Positions 45,377 through 57,330 of a DNA stretch of 64,000 nt are shown piece by piece. The notes under the pieces are model-generated. The model saw only the letters and a program-made list of their open reading frames with translations. It was not told where the DNA came from and did no database searches. The stretch lies in the NCBI RefSeq assembly GCF_900700375.1, contig NC_041717.1, positions 15,823,090-15,887,089 of the forward strand. The letters run 5' to 3'. The translations under genes were made by a program, and so were the position numbers. Positions within the stretch are counted from its first letter, which is position 1, and every line of letters begins with the position of its first letter. This DNA comes from Denticeps clupeoides (Eukaryota; Chordata; Actinopteri; Clupeiformes; Denticipitidae).

Positions 45377-47243
45377 ATGAATTATATGCCGGGAACTGCT
45401 AGTTTGTTGGAGGACATCGACAGTAAGTGGTCCTAATTTATCACTGAAGTCAGAAGTGGAAGCACTATAGCCACAACAACAACAAAAAATAACTAAAACC
45501 CAAACGCTACATCTAAAACGTGTTGTGCTTTCGGGTCAGACTCACACCCCTCTGAAGGGCGAAAAATATCTACTGGTTTTATTTCTTTTTTTGTTAATTT
45601 TGCAAATTTATAGTACGAGTACTATTATGTATTAATAATTCAAATTTATATAATCATAGGCATTGCCACGTATTCTTCGTCTTTATGAGTGTTGATAGTC
45701 AGGTTTTTATGTTGTAAACGTACATAAATCTACATGTTTAAATAGCTTATCTGTTGGATGATACTGAGACGTGTGTTGATGATGAATTTTGTGTGTGTAT
45801 ATACAGTACCAAAAGTTTGGACACATTCTTATTCAATGTGTTTTCTTTATTTTCATGGCCATTTACATTGGTAGATAATCACTGAAGGCATAAAATGAAC
45901 ACGTGGAGTTATGTACTTAGCAAAAAAACGTGAAATAACTGAAAACATGTTTTATACTCTAGTTTCTTTGTTCTGATTACTGCTTTGCACACTCTTGGCA
46001 TTCTCTTGATGAGCTTCAAGAGGTCGTCACCTAAAATGATTTTCCAACAGTCTTGAAGGAGTTCCCAGAGGTTTTTAGCACTTTTTGGCCCCTTTGCCTT
46101 CACTCTGCGGTCCAGCTCACCCCAAACCATCTGGATTGGGTTCAGGTCCAGTGACTGTGGAGACCAGGTCTCCAATTTTTGTTAAGTACATAACTCCACA
46201 TGTGTTCATTCATAGTTTTGATGCCTTCAGTGAGAATTGACCAACGTAAATGGTCATGAAAATAAAGACAACACATTGAATGAGAAGGTGTCCAAACTTT
46301 TGACCTGTACTGAATATATATATTAAACAAAACTTAAAACATATGTTCTCTAATCTCCAGAGAAACACCTTGTTCTGCTCCGTGATGGAAGAACACTAAT
46401 CGGGATACTCAGAAGTATAGACCAGTTTGGTATGTTGTCCACATCTGTGAATCCATTCACATTTAAAAGAAAGGGCATGAGCTCTTTAACATGCAATTTA
46501 AACACTTGTGCCACCTTGCATATCAATTAATAGCATAATCTATTGAAAGACCCAATGATAATAATTACATCTGCAGTCATAAAAAGATGCCACGAGTTTA
46601 AGAACTGGAAGAATTTATCTACGGTCGGGCAAGTCTGTAATCTGTTGTGTTCTCAGATTTCATAAAAAAAATAGGCAGCATTTGAGATTAAGGGCTCCTG
46701 TGTAAACTTCAATTATCTTAGACTACCTTTTCCCCCCTTAGAGCGAAATATTTTTGGAGGTGGTACTCAACAAAACCTCTTAGAAGCACTGCTTTAAGAT
46801 AATGTGACCAGATTGCATGGATAAGTGTAGTACATAACCGTATTTTTTTTTTTTTACTCCCAGCCAATTTAGTTTTGCATCAAACTGTTGAACGGATTCA
46901 CGTTGGAAAGAAGTTTGGGGACATTCCCAGAGGAATCTTCATCGTCAGAGGAGAGAATGTTGTTTTGCTTGGGGAAGTGGTGAGTGCATTTAGCTGTAAA
47001 CCCGTGCTCACATTTCCATACATTGCAGTCAAAGCATAATTAGACTCAGACGGTTTCATTGATGTTCACCAGGATCTGGATAAGGAATATGATCAGATAT
47101 TGCAGCGTGTGTCCATAGAGCAGATCCTGGAAGAGCAGCGACTGGAGCAACAGGCGAAGCAAGAGTCTGAAAGGCTCAAACTCCAGGCTGTCAAGGAGCG
47201 GGGCCTGTCCATGCCCAAAGCAGACGCCCTGGATGATTTCTAA
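45377..47243 (+). CDS. lsm1: LSM1, U6 snRNA-associated Sm-like mRNA decay factor
   Basis: LSM1 is the distinguishing subunit of the cytoplasmic LSM1-7 ring that binds deadenylated mRNA 3' ends and promotes decapping. Exons 45377-45422, 46361-46429, 46864-46979 and 47073-47243 join in frame to 133 residues, exactly the human length. Sm1 motif: HLVLLRDGRTLIGILRSIDQF. Sm2 motif: IFIVRGENVVLLGEVD. The C-terminal tail, with ILEEQRLEQQAKQESERLK, is a charged helix and ends ADALDDF. A Tc1-like copy lies in intron 1. A likely poly(A) signal ATTAAA is at 47608-47613. Confidence 0.98.
45801..46314 (-). mobile_element. Non-autonomous Tc1-like element, copy 3
   Basis: Same family as the elements at 35124 and 44087 but in the opposite orientation, with the ends AGTACCAAAAGTTTGGACAC and GTCCAAACTTTTGACCTGTA. 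The retained coding part is again the C-terminal transposase piece. It lies in lsm1 intron 1. Confidence 0.9.
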
Positions 47244-48400
47244 GGCCACCTCAGTCCTGCTTTAAAATCCTGAATTGTTGAATTTAAGGACTATCTTCTT
47301 TTGTATGAAATGGTCGTGTTTAAAGCGCATGTGAACCTGTGACTGATTGCTCAACCAACCTAAGGCCTGTGTTCTGAAATGGATTTTACCGGGTGCATCT
47401 ACTTCCCCTCACCCATTTTTGGTTGGAAGCAATCAAGTATTATACTGTATTATAGACTTTAGTTTTGTATTTTATTGGGAGAATTATGTAATATGGAGAG
47501 CGGACAAAAAAATTGTCCTTGTGCATATATGCTTTTAATGAATCAACCGAAAGGAATTCCTTTTCATATGAATGAAACATTGACTGTATCTGAAAATGTC
47601 CTGTTTGATTAAAACAGTTTTATACAAGTAGATTTTATAATGTTTCGTTTGTGTCTTATTTTTGGACAATTGACAATGTTCAAAATTAATGTTCCAGTGA
47701 AACTGACACTGTTTGAAATGGAACATATACTATCTGGATTAATTTTACTATTTAGTGAGCTCTGGGAATACCACAATTCATAAACATTCCTCTGGTATCA
47801 GTAAATGTTTTATGGATCAATTATTCTTATCAGGTACATACTGATGAATCTTGCTGATTATTGCTTTTAAACTAATTTACTGAAAATGTATGCAAGAACA
47901 ACGCACATTTTCCACTGCAGCGTACTGTGCCAACTCTTACTGGTAATAAATTGCTGACAGTTACTTGAAATTATACCCTGTCACCTTGGAACGGTGCAGA
48001 CCAGCAGTGACCCGGAGAGTTCTGGAATAACTGAGCGCTGGCGTGAGGACCACACAGTGTCGGGGAAGGACATGGCCGCACAGGGACACACTGCCTTGGC
48101 AACTTGTCATTTAAGTGTTCTTGAAAACACTGCGCCCCGGTGACCACAGCCACTAAATCAACATTTTCCCAAGATTAGTGATGATGCTGTAGCCAGAGGC
48201 AGCAAGGTTGTACAAATCTGCGCTTTAGCAGTCCGCCGTTTTCCCGCTCTCTTAATCCTGCCGTACGTTTGCGTGAGAATATCCTCACCGTCACACCGAT
48301 GAGCTCAGTGGGTCGGCACCAGCGGACCGTTGACTGGCTGTGCAGGGAGCCCGTACTGGCACTGGACGTTATCTGCACTGTGTTTGCGAGAGACAGCTCG
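47244..48400. other. lsm1 3' UTR and lsm1-star intergenic DNA
   Basis: The lsm1 3' UTR probably runs to about 47630. No other exon or repeat is recognised up to the star promoter. Confidence 0.5.
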
Positions 48401-48439
48401 CTGTGTACGTGGTACAGCCTTGATCCCCCTGCAGGAGGA

Positions 48440-48545
48440 GGTGGCTGGATGATGAGAGTTGCGTTGCCTTATCTGCAAGGTGACAGCGATGCGGCCTTGC
48501 CCCAGGCTTATAAAGCTTCAAGCGTCTGGCACCCGCAGCAGGATC
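48440..48545 (+). promoter_or_regulatory. star proximal promoter
   Basis: Three elements are in order: a GATA site (TTATCT, 48469-48474), an SF-1-like half site (GCAAGGTGA, 48475-48483) and a TATA box (TATAAA, 48509-48514). Transcription would be expected near 48540, about 65 bases before the ATG. Mammalian STAR promoters have the same layout of TTATCT followed by a CAAG-type element, a GATGC block and a TATA-like TTTAA. SF-1 (NR5A1) and GATA4 are established regulators of STAR. The individual binding assignments are inferred. Confidence 0.75.
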
Positions 48546-48606
48546 CAGCGACGTACCGCCGAGTGTTACATCACAGTCACTATCAAAAGCTTCAGCGTGC
48601 TCTAAA

Positions 48607-51223
48607 ATGTTGCCTGCCACGTTCAAACTGTGTGCTGGAATTTCGTACCGGCATATGCGGAACATGACAGGTGAGTCTGGGCCATCGAGGGCATCTTCTC
48701 TTGTGATTTACGAGCTAGAACGTAGAAACATGAGTTTCTTTTTAGCGTTTTATTTACATGATCCTATGGGTAACATGCAGATGTTAACATGAATGCAGTA
48801 GGTCATTTATCTGATCATACTCATACAAGGGGATCGTTTCTAGGGTATAAACAAGAACAGCAGGACAATATTACTGTCTGTGTCTAATCTCACATTAGTG
48901 TTTGGTTGTGTTATTATTACTGGTAATTATATAGCAATGGCATAACATGGATAACTGTACTTTGAGTTTGGGTTTAACATATTATGTTTTAATATTCTAT
49001 GGGTGAATAATCTGAATGAATGAATAAAAAAATGTAAAACATATGTAAATTTAATTGGTTTGCATTTGTGTGTGTGTCTGCAGGATTGAGGAAGAATGCA
49101 GTGATGGCTCTGTACCATGAACTGAACAAATTATCAGCGCCTTCCCCTAGCAGCTGGATTAGACAGGTTCGCCGGAGGAGTTCAGTGTGGAGTAAGTTAG
49201 ATGCATCTAACAGTTGTACATATTAAGAATATAAATATACAGTATATATTACACAAGTTTTGTGTGCACAGATGCAGCTGTAGGTCACGGTCAATAATAA
49301 ATAATATTCACATTAGTAATTTAACCAGGTTGCGGCTGAAATTGAAAAAGTAATTTAAAAAAAATTAAAAAATGATACACAGGCATTTTGTACATACATG
49401 TTTTCTGAACACATCACTAGTATTTGAACCAAAGCCCGGTGACCTGCATTACAAAACATTACATTGCACAAAAATCCAAGCATTTGTGGTTCGTACGAAC
49501 AGGCAACAGGACCGCTGAGGAGCCCTGCAGTGAGATGGACATGGCCTATGTGAAACAAGGACAGGAGGCTCTGAGCAAAGCCATAAGCATACTGAGCGAG
49601 CAGGATGGATGGCAGACAGAGATAGAGATGGTATGCAAGAAAATCCATTCTAAAATGCTTAGACACAAATTCTCTCTTGTTCTCTTGTTTCTCTGTTAGT
49701 TGCCAACCTACTGCATGTTGCACATTTATTTCCTGTTTTTATGGAATATACACTACCAGTCAAAAAACACACATACTCATTTATGGTTATTGCATTTTTT
49801 CATATTCGAGAAATAAAATATTGAAGACACAGACTATGAAATAACATGTAAAAAGTAAAAAAAAAGTAAAAAAAAAAAAAGTAGGGAGCTTCTGCTGTGA
49901 TGGCAGTATTTCACACTCTGCTTTTCTCAACCACCTACACTTTCTACCGGTTTCCAACTGTCCTGAATGTTTATGCTGAATGATAATAACTTTATTATCA
50001 TTCACTCATGTTAATGAGCATGTCATGAAGCGGCTTTTGATGACAAATCAGCCATGAAAAAGAGGCGACCTCTGAAAAAATCAAACATACTTCACTTTCT
50101 CCAGATACAAAAATACTAAATACGTTTCTTGCATTGAATTGTTCAAAATGGCTCCATATAACAACCAAAGAGTATGTGTGACCAAACGTTTGACTGGTAA
50201 ATGTATTTATTTTTATTACTTTTACAGTGCACCATTGCAAGTCCTCCTGTAGAATTAGGCATCGGTTTAAGCAGCTGCCTTTTTCCTGAGGATCTGTTAG
50301 ACAACGGAGATAAATTGTGTGATGCTCCTACAGGCTAATGGCGACAAGGTGTTGAGTAAGGTGCTTCCAGATGTCGGGAAAGTGTTCAAGCTGGAGGTGC
50401 TCCTTGGCCAGCAGACAGAGCAGTTGTATGATGAGCTGGTCAACAACATGGAGCAGATGGGCGACTGGAACCCCAACGTCAAAGAGGTCAAGGTGAGGTG
50501 CTGTGATGCAGTAGATGCTCTTGTTTGTGCAGTGCGGTCTAACCACCTTCATCAGGATGGCAGGTTGTGATTTCATCATCTTTCTGTATTAATTCTAATC
50601 AGATCCTGCAGAAAATTGGCAAAGACACTATGGTGACTCATGAGGTTGCTGCTGAAACCCCTGGCAATGTGGTAGGGGTTCGAGACTTTGTGAGTGTGCG
50701 CTGCGCCAAGCGCAAGGGCTCAACCTGCTTCCTGGCAGGGATGTCTACCCAGCACGCTGCCATGCCAGAGCAGAAGGGTATAGTGAGGTGGGACAACAGA
50801 TGAAAGTATTGCACACATATTTCCCCATTGAGCAAAACCATGAGTCCCTTTGAACTTTCTGTGTGCCACCTTCCCCAGGGCAGAGAATGGGCCAACCTGC
50901 ATTGTCATGCGGCCGAGTCTGGAAGACCCAAACGTGACCAAGTTCACCTGGTTATTGAGTATAGACCTCAAGGTCTGTATAGATGTCAATGATGTTTAGA
51001 TTAATGGAGCGTTGGTCATTGCTGCACTTTACCCCTCTGAACCCTGCTGTCAAAATTCTTCTGTTCTCTGTTCATTGTAAATGATGGTGGTGCACTTACA
51101 CAGGGATGGATCCCCAAGACCATCATCAACAGGGTGCTGTCACAGACCCAGGTGGACTTTGCCAAGCATCTGAGGAGAAGGCTGGCAACCAGCAGCAATG
51201 CGGAACTTGCCCTCGCCTGCTGA
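48607..51223 (+). CDS. star: Steroidogenic acute regulatory protein
   Basis: STAR moves cholesterol into mitochondria, the rate-limiting step of steroid synthesis. Seven exons, 48607-48670, 49084-49191, 49503-49630, 50334-50492, 50603-50787, 50879-50972 and 51104-51223, join in frame to 285 residues, the same as human. The N-terminus ([20 protein letters not shown]) is a basic mitochondrial targeting sequence. A PKA site RRRSS sits at residues 51-55 and another (KRKGST) in exon 5. The START domain follows, with [57 protein letters not shown] and the C-terminal helix ([20 protein letters not shown]). The exon 6 donor is a weaker GTCTGT. A poly(A) signal AATAAA is at 51476-51481. Everything is intact. 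Confidence 0.98.
49747..50206. mobile_element. Tc1/mariner-type MITE in star intron 3
   Basis: The left end (CACTACCAGTCAAAAAACAC) and the right end (complement near 50178-50200, ACCAAACGTTTGACTGGTAA) are inverted, and the subterminal block TATTGAAGACACAGACTATGA matches a common fish non-autonomous family. There is no coding capacity. Confidence 0.8.
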
Positions 51224-51475
51224 CCTCAAAGCTGCTCTCTGACCTTTGGTAACAATTGGAGCCAGTCAGCCAGGCCTGTTCATCCAAGCCATCTAATACG
51301 TACTCTGAAAACATCTTCATTCTCCATCGTTTGAATATCATAGCCTAACTGTTCCTTCCAAACACACACAGTCCTGCATATTTGTCCAAACCCTGTCAGA
51401 TCATGCTGAAAAGAAAATGGATTGTATTTATTGTACATTAATATAATACTTACCCTGTATATGGTCACAATTAAT

Positions 51476-51481
51476 AATAAA
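51476..51481 (+). terminator. Poly(A) signal of star
   Basis: AATAAA about 255 bases past the star stop codon, in AT-rich DNA, with a GT-rich stretch downstream. Confidence 0.7.
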
Positions 51482-51614
51482 AGTAACAGACTATCAGAAT
51501 TGTATTATTGTGTTCATTTCACTGTTACTAGAACTTAAAAGTGTTTCTATAGTAGGTCAGTAATTATTATGTTGCTGGACCTAAATATTCTACGATTCTG
51601 ACATTCATCGACAT

Positions 51615-51803
51615 GTAGTCTTCATTTACATTTACAGCATTTATCAGACGCCCTTATCCAGAGCGATTTACAATCAGTAGTTACAGGGACAGCAACTTAG
51701 GGTTAAGTGTCTTGCTCAGGGACACAATGGTAGTAAGTGGGGTTTGAACCTGGGTCTTCTGGTTCATAGGCGAGTGTGTTACCCACTAGGCTACTACCAC
51801 CAT
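51615..51803 (-). repeat. SINE family 1 copy
   Basis: Full minus-strand copy between star and pold2, from TTTACATTTACAGCATTTAT to CACTAGGCTACTACCACC, with a short deletion in the C-run. Confidence 0.93.
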
Positions 51804-52299
51804 CTTCAGTTTTGAGATTTGTATATTTTGTCAGATGGATGTAGTTTCCACTTCAATCAAATAGGCTAATAATATCTCAAATGAATATATTTCATGGGCC
51901 TTTTGAGGATTTGGGGGATGCATTATTGAACAAATCAATGACTCAATGATTCAAACCACTTCAGTCAGCTAAACAAAATGAATCAAATGATTAAAAAAAT
52001 GATTTTTGCACATCACTTCTGTATGATATAAAACAAACCACACACATTGTAGTTAGTGGTTAAGTAGGATAAAGCTCATGGAATGATTTTATTGTGGCCC
52101 ACATAAAACAGAGGCTAAAAACACATTTCACACAATGTATAGCAACAATGGATAAAGCAGTCCTTTATTGATGATGTAAGTCACAGGCAGCACAAACCAT
52201 TCCCCTGTCCACCAGCTTCAGCTGATTTTCTGACACTGAAACACACACACAGCCCATTGATACAGAGGACGCTGTCACCCGTGTATTTGCAAGGCATGT
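51804..52299. other. pold2 3' UTR and flank
   Basis: AT-rich. A minus-strand AATAAA at 52164-52169 is a plausible pold2 poly(A) signal about 130 bases after the stop codon. Nothing else is recognised. Confidence 0.55.
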
Positions 52300-55063
52300 T
52301 CAGTTGCTGACATTCATCTCAGTTTCCTCATTGTCTTCAGTAGAAAAGGAGGAGAAACGGATTTGTTCACATTCCAGGGTGCGGAGGTTGATCAAGCAGG
52401 CCGTCTGTGTGCTGCTGAATTCAGGGATGGTCACAAGAAGGACATCCTGACCTTCAGGCCCTACAGGCAAAATGGTTCTGTAAACATCTTCTGAGTGAAA
52501 GGCTGTTTTATGGTTTTATCCAAACTACATGTTCCAGATTATTTGGAATTGGGGTTGTAAATAACCACCAGAGACTCACCAGTGATTCGCTTTGACTGGT
52601 AACAAGGTGCATTCCCACTGAAGTACACATGGGGGCAGACATCCACAATAAATGGGTCACTCTGGTAAAAAGGGTAACAGCCTGAGAGAAGGGGGTGAGA
52701 AGAGAAGACACGACGGTCAAGGTGTTTTTTTGTTTTGTTTTTTTTTTGGTGGACATGACGCAGGCTGTGTGTATGCGCGTGTTATTTTTACCCAGCGTGT
52801 CTGGTGCGGTGGGGGCCAAGTGACGCTGGCGTAGGGTCCTCTCAAGCACCTCTAGGTGATCATCCATGCTGCTGTACTTCACAATGTCACAAATGTTCTG
52901 ACCTGATGTGCCCAGGAACCTGCAGTGAGGAAAACTTTACAGTCAATCCCAAATGATTAATTACACCACTATGTGAAAATATTCAATACATAAGCATCCA
53001 AAATAAATACACATTTCCATGTGGAGGTAAGATTTTCACTCTGGACTCCATGGCACCCTTCTCACATCGGATGGAAAATTGAATATGTATTTGTACATGA
53101 GCTCAAAATGGTTTCTTTCTCTCCTTTTACAGAAGCCGGATGTAGGCTTTACTGACCGAACTCCGTCCACACACGCCTGATAGGGGTTGGTGACCAGCTG
53201 CAGGGTAGGGTATGGGTTGGACAAAGGGAACATGCAACGATGCAGGGGCTGCTGGGGCAATGTGTAATTGGTGGGGTCGTACTGGCCCGGCATTACGTCC
53301 ACAGGGACAGAGGCCTACAGGAGACAAAAAAAAAAAAAAAAAAAAAAAACACAGACGCACAATTGTTTAAGAAATATGGCCTTTCGTAACACCATAATAA
53401 ACGGAAAATTATTCTTACCACCAGCTGCACCAGCAGCTCATCCAGCAGCCTGACTGCTTCCACGCTGCCAGCCTGAGTCTTCTTAGTCAGGTACTTGGCC
53501 TAAAGTCGTACAGTGTTATAGGGGTTGTGCTGCACCGTCTTCTGCTAACATACATCTCGATGTAGCATCACCATGACACTAAAAAGGTAATATATGAATG
53601 TACAATAACAGTCAAAAAGTCTGGAATCGACTTACTTTGAGGCCTTTAAAAAAATTCTGTGGCAGAAGTGTGTTTGATTAATTTGTTTCTTTTAACTTCA
53701 TGGCTGCTTTGTTCACGTAATCATCAAAGCTGCTACATGAGATGCTCATTAAAAAGAGTGACTGATAAAGTGTTCAGCATAAACCTTCCCTGTTGTCTAA
53801 AGTGGGGCAGAGAAGCCATGAGCGTGAAATGCTGCCATAACAGCAAAAGCTCCCCGCTTTGGCAAGAAGAAAATGTTCAATTTCTTGCCTTGCTTGCTGT
53901 TTGTTTATTTCATAACCTCAGATGGGTTATTTCATAGTCCTGTGTCTTAAGATTTGTTTTATAATGAAGAAAAAATGCAGGTGCATCCAAACTTTGGAGT
54001 GATGTATATACCTAAACGTTATAGTTTACTTTTAATATTTTAATACTGATATAAATCAGTATCAATACTGATTAATACTGATATATCAGTATTAAAATGC
54101 ATATTTCAGGAGACTGTTTTCAGAAATGCCCCAACCCATCTCAACACTGGAACCCAGTACAATTCAGTCCCCCCTCACCTTGTTGGAGTCCTTGTTCTGC
54201 GTATTACGGCTCAGAAGGTTTCCAGCCAGTAAAATTCGGGAAATTGATGCCATACTGCTCTGTTCCCCCTGATCCCCCAGGTGGCCTGTTACCATGTCAA
54301 CCAGCAACTGTAGCCCCAGCATGCTGTCTGCACTGGTGCCACCCAAACTAAACCCAGAAGCGAGCAGCACAAACCTGTCAGCGGAAAATAGACAAAGATG
54401 GGGAAGGTTGTTTTTTCCTTCCCACAGGCTGAGGCCTTAACTACAACCAAGACATTCTGCCTGTGCTCAATCTCTCAGAACTAATGGAATTTAAGGACCC
54501 AGATAAGGACACACACTGAGATTTACCTGTTGGACTCAAGTCTCTGTCTGGGTGGCTGCTCAGGTAAGTCTGACAGACAGAAATCCTCAACGGTGAACTT
54601 GCCATCATTCCTCTCTGCTCCCTTAACAGCAATCACAGTGCCTGTACAGACAATTTTACACACACAAACACAAAAAAAAAAACTAAAGGACTTATTCCAA
54701 GGTGCAATGCACATGTAAGGATAATTGACACTTTAAATCTATTATTGTGTTGCATTATTTGCACCGTTCGGTTCCATGTATAGCAGACCTCCATCCATTT
54801 AGCAAAATCTGTATGATGCAGTAACACACCCTACCTGTAACAAACATGGCTGTGTCAATGCTTCCTTCCAGTCTGATTCGCTGCAGCTCATCCTCCAGTA
54901 TGAGTTCGTCTGATTGGCTGATGTATTTTGCCCGAGGTGGCTGTGGCAATAGGTTATGCTGAAGAGAAAAACTAATTATTTAAATTTTGAAAAACTGTGA
55001 ACAGCAGAGGAAGAAATCTTATGTCTTATGAAGAAATCTTATGTCTGCTTCCTTCCTGTCCAT

Positions 55064-55121
<58 letters not shown>

Positions 55122-56058
55122 CTCATTAAAAGACGCCAACGGGACTAAATGGATTAAGGGTATAAGAAATTAGAAAGGTGAAATTGATTTTCAATAAGAA
55201 TATTCATATAAAGAAGCCGACGTGTAGGGCTTTGTATTGGCAAGGATGCCACGATACAATATGTAACACGATATGATTAAATCATCGCCTGACATTGCTG
55301 CCCACTGCTCACCAAGGGTGATGGTTGAAAGCAGAGGACACATTTTGTTGCGTCACTGTGTGCTGTGTATCACTTCACTTTCACTTCATCTTCCACAGTT
55401 TCGAAGATGCTGTGCATGACTTGTTAGTCACGTTAATAATTCAGCCAAAACAACATAACTCAGAACTAAATTTTGGAATCAATATGTACACAAAAACATA
55501 GATATTTGATGTCCCTGTATTGATATCACCACAATATTTTGCTGTATTGATATTTTCTAACACCCCTACTGCACTGGGTGGAAAATATGTAGACACTTTT
55601 AATATCAAGTTGAGGAACTGACCAACCTCTTCACTGATCTCTCTCAGGATGGATGGCTGAAGCTCCATGTGTTTGAAAACTGTCCCAACGATGACACACT
55701 GCTCTCCTATCTTCAGGTCACCCAGCTTCCTGATGGGTATCGGGCCACCTGCAAACCCGCAACAGGCTCAGAACATGGCCCAGCCCAGAACTGTCCTCAC
55801 CGAGACTGGATGGAGAAAAGCGTGAGGTTAACGTTCCTCACCCCACATCTTCTGGGCCCTCTGTTCCAGGACGCCCCTCATCTGGATGAGGCGCGCGGCG
55901 TAGATATGGGCATACTGACGGTTGAAGCTGCGCTCGCCCAGCTGGAAGCGGTCACAGCATGACGTGTAGGAGAGCGTCTCCCGCTCAAACACTGGCTCGG
56001 CCGGGCCCGGTGGCCCCAGCAGGGTCGACTCCTTCTGCACAACGGTGTCCGAAAACAT
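52300..56058 (-). CDS. pold2: DNA polymerase delta subunit 2 (p50)
   Basis: The B-subunit of DNA polymerase delta, which scaffolds the catalytic and other accessory subunits at the replication fork. Ten coding exons, 55842-56058, 55627-55748, 54835-54958, 54527-54641, 54179-54374, 53419-53499, 53157-53314, 52792-52919, 52580-52681 and 52300-52460, join in frame to 467 residues (human has 469). Landmarks are [101 protein letters not shown] (phosphoesterase-fold region, catalytically inactive in this family) and [20 protein letters not shown]. An acceptor lies 5' of the ATG, so a non-coding first exon is expected, with the promoter near 56.8 kb. Identity is secure. Confidence 0.98.
53604..54010. 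mobile_element. Probable Tc1-related MITE in a pold2 intron
   Basis: Left end ACAGTCAAAAAGTCTGGAAT and right end TCCAAACTTTGGAGTGATGT look like decayed inverted ends of the family that gives TACAGTCAAAAGTTTGGA in fish. The interior has no coding content. Confidence 0.5.
54037..54098. repeat. Perfect inverted repeat with palindromic loop
   Basis: 17-base arms (ATTTTAATACTGATATA at 54037-54053 and its exact complement at 54082-54098) flank a loop containing further copies of ATACTGAT. It lies in a pold2 intron. Confidence 0.9.
55068..55121. repeat. (TA)n(CA)n microsatellite
   Basis: A TA run passing directly into a CA run of about 38 bases, in a pold2 intron. Confidence 0.97.
55225..55575 (+). 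mobile_element. AT-rich hAT-like element A, split by a SINE
   Basis: The right part (55391-55575, with TGATGTCCCTGTATTGATATC and ATTTTCTAACACCCC) matches the complement of 57119-57250. The left part contains GATGCCACGATACAATATGT, typical of fish hAT MITEs with CGATA-rich ends. A SINE family 2 piece lies at 55280-55390. Confidence 0.6.
55280..55390 (+). repeat. SINE family 2 tail fragment
   Basis: CATTGCTGCCCACTGCTCAC to CACTTCACTTTCACTT, lacking the head and first half. Confidence 0.85.
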
Positions 56059-56077
56059 GGCAACCTGAGACCACACC

Positions 56078-56236
56078 GCATTTACCGAATTTATCAGACG
56101 CCCTTATCCAGAGAAACCTACAATCAGTAGTTACAGGGAGAGCAAGTGTCTTGCTCAGGGTGGTAGTAAGCGGGATTTGAACCTGGGTCTTCTGGTTCAT
56201 ACGAGAGTGTGTTACCCACTAGGCTACTACCACCAT
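56078..56236 (-). repeat. SINE family 1 copy next to the pold2 first coding exon
   Basis: Minus-strand copy from TTTATCAGACGCCCTTATCC to CACTAGGCTACTACCACC. It begins within about 10 bases upstream (in pold2 sense) of the candidate acceptor before the pold2 ATG. Confidence 0.9.
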
Positions 56237-56759
56237 AGGTCACGTTCACACACACAATCACATGAACTTGCAGCATGTTATCCAACATTTCCTTCTCCCT
56301 CTCCATCAGGCCTCAGAGCATCTAACCTCGCACAATGCGCTGCAAATCAGCAGTGTGTGTGGCAAGACAGGCCTCTTCCTGTGACATAGATCATTAGATC
56401 CTACATTAGAACAGGACACACACAAGTGTTTTAAACACCAATGAGCAAGTTTAATCGGGGATTCTTGCTTTAAGTAAGACGACACACACGTGTGTTCAAA
56501 TCAGATGAGTCAACGGACAATAAGACAGAACAACGTGTTAAATTAATACCATGACACCGTGTCATTTCCACTTGTTGAAATAATGGAGGATTCAACCAAT
56601 TAAGACCCCGATTTATAAAACCCGAGAGGCGCGTAGACAGGCAAGGAAAAAGACCATATTCTGCGTTTATCATCACCGTCGCCTCGTCGTTTCGCACGAA
56701 CGCCAGAAAGCCCTTCTTTCTGTAGAGAAACGCCGGAGTCGAGACGCGCCAGCGTCTCC

Positions 56760-56880
56760 CGCGGAATTCCAGCTGACCTTTCAACTCGTGTGCAGATCTC
56801 GCGAGAATAAAAACGTTTGCTCCGAACCAAGCGCGAAATGGCATAATTTCTGCCCTTCTGGGGGAGACTAAGATTGTATA
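56760..56880 (-). promoter_or_regulatory. Probable pold2 promoter
   Basis: A CpG-rich stretch with a perfect TCTCGCGAGA palindrome at 56797-56806, about 740 bases upstream of the pold2 ATG and at the right distance for a separate non-coding first exon. The same motif occurs in the bag4-lsm1 promoter. Confidence 0.6.
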
Positions 56881-57118
56881 ACATCGCTGAAAACTTCAGC
56901 AGTTCATTCAGACTATATTTGTTCTAATAAAAAGCCTATAATAGCTCAGAATGTGTATTTAGCCACGTGGGAGGCATTGATGGCAGTAGCCCGCGGCCAT
57001 TTTAGTGAGGTCAAAGGAAATATTTGATGCAATATTATTCACAATTAGTAATGCTCTAAAACACTTTTAGTTCATGAAATGTATGTCACGATAACTTGAT
57101 ATGTTATAATTAGCATTA

Positions 57119-57330
57119 GAGGTGTTAGAAAATATCGATACACCAATAAACCACGATATTTTATGTAGTGATATTATATCGTTACAGGGACATCAGATAT
57201 TGATATTTCTTGTATACAGATTTACTCCAAAATTCAGTTTTGAGTTAAGATGTTTTGGCTGAATTATTTATTGGCTGGTAGGTGGCTGTTAAATCAGTGC
57301 AGCTCTGAAGTTCGTAGAAAACTTCTCAGT
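57119..57330 (-). mobile_element. AT-rich hAT-like element B
   Basis: GAGGTGTTAGAAAATATCGATACACC at the left and GACATCAGATATTGATATTTC further in align, in the opposite orientation, with element A at 55391-55575. No coding content. Confidence 0.6.
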
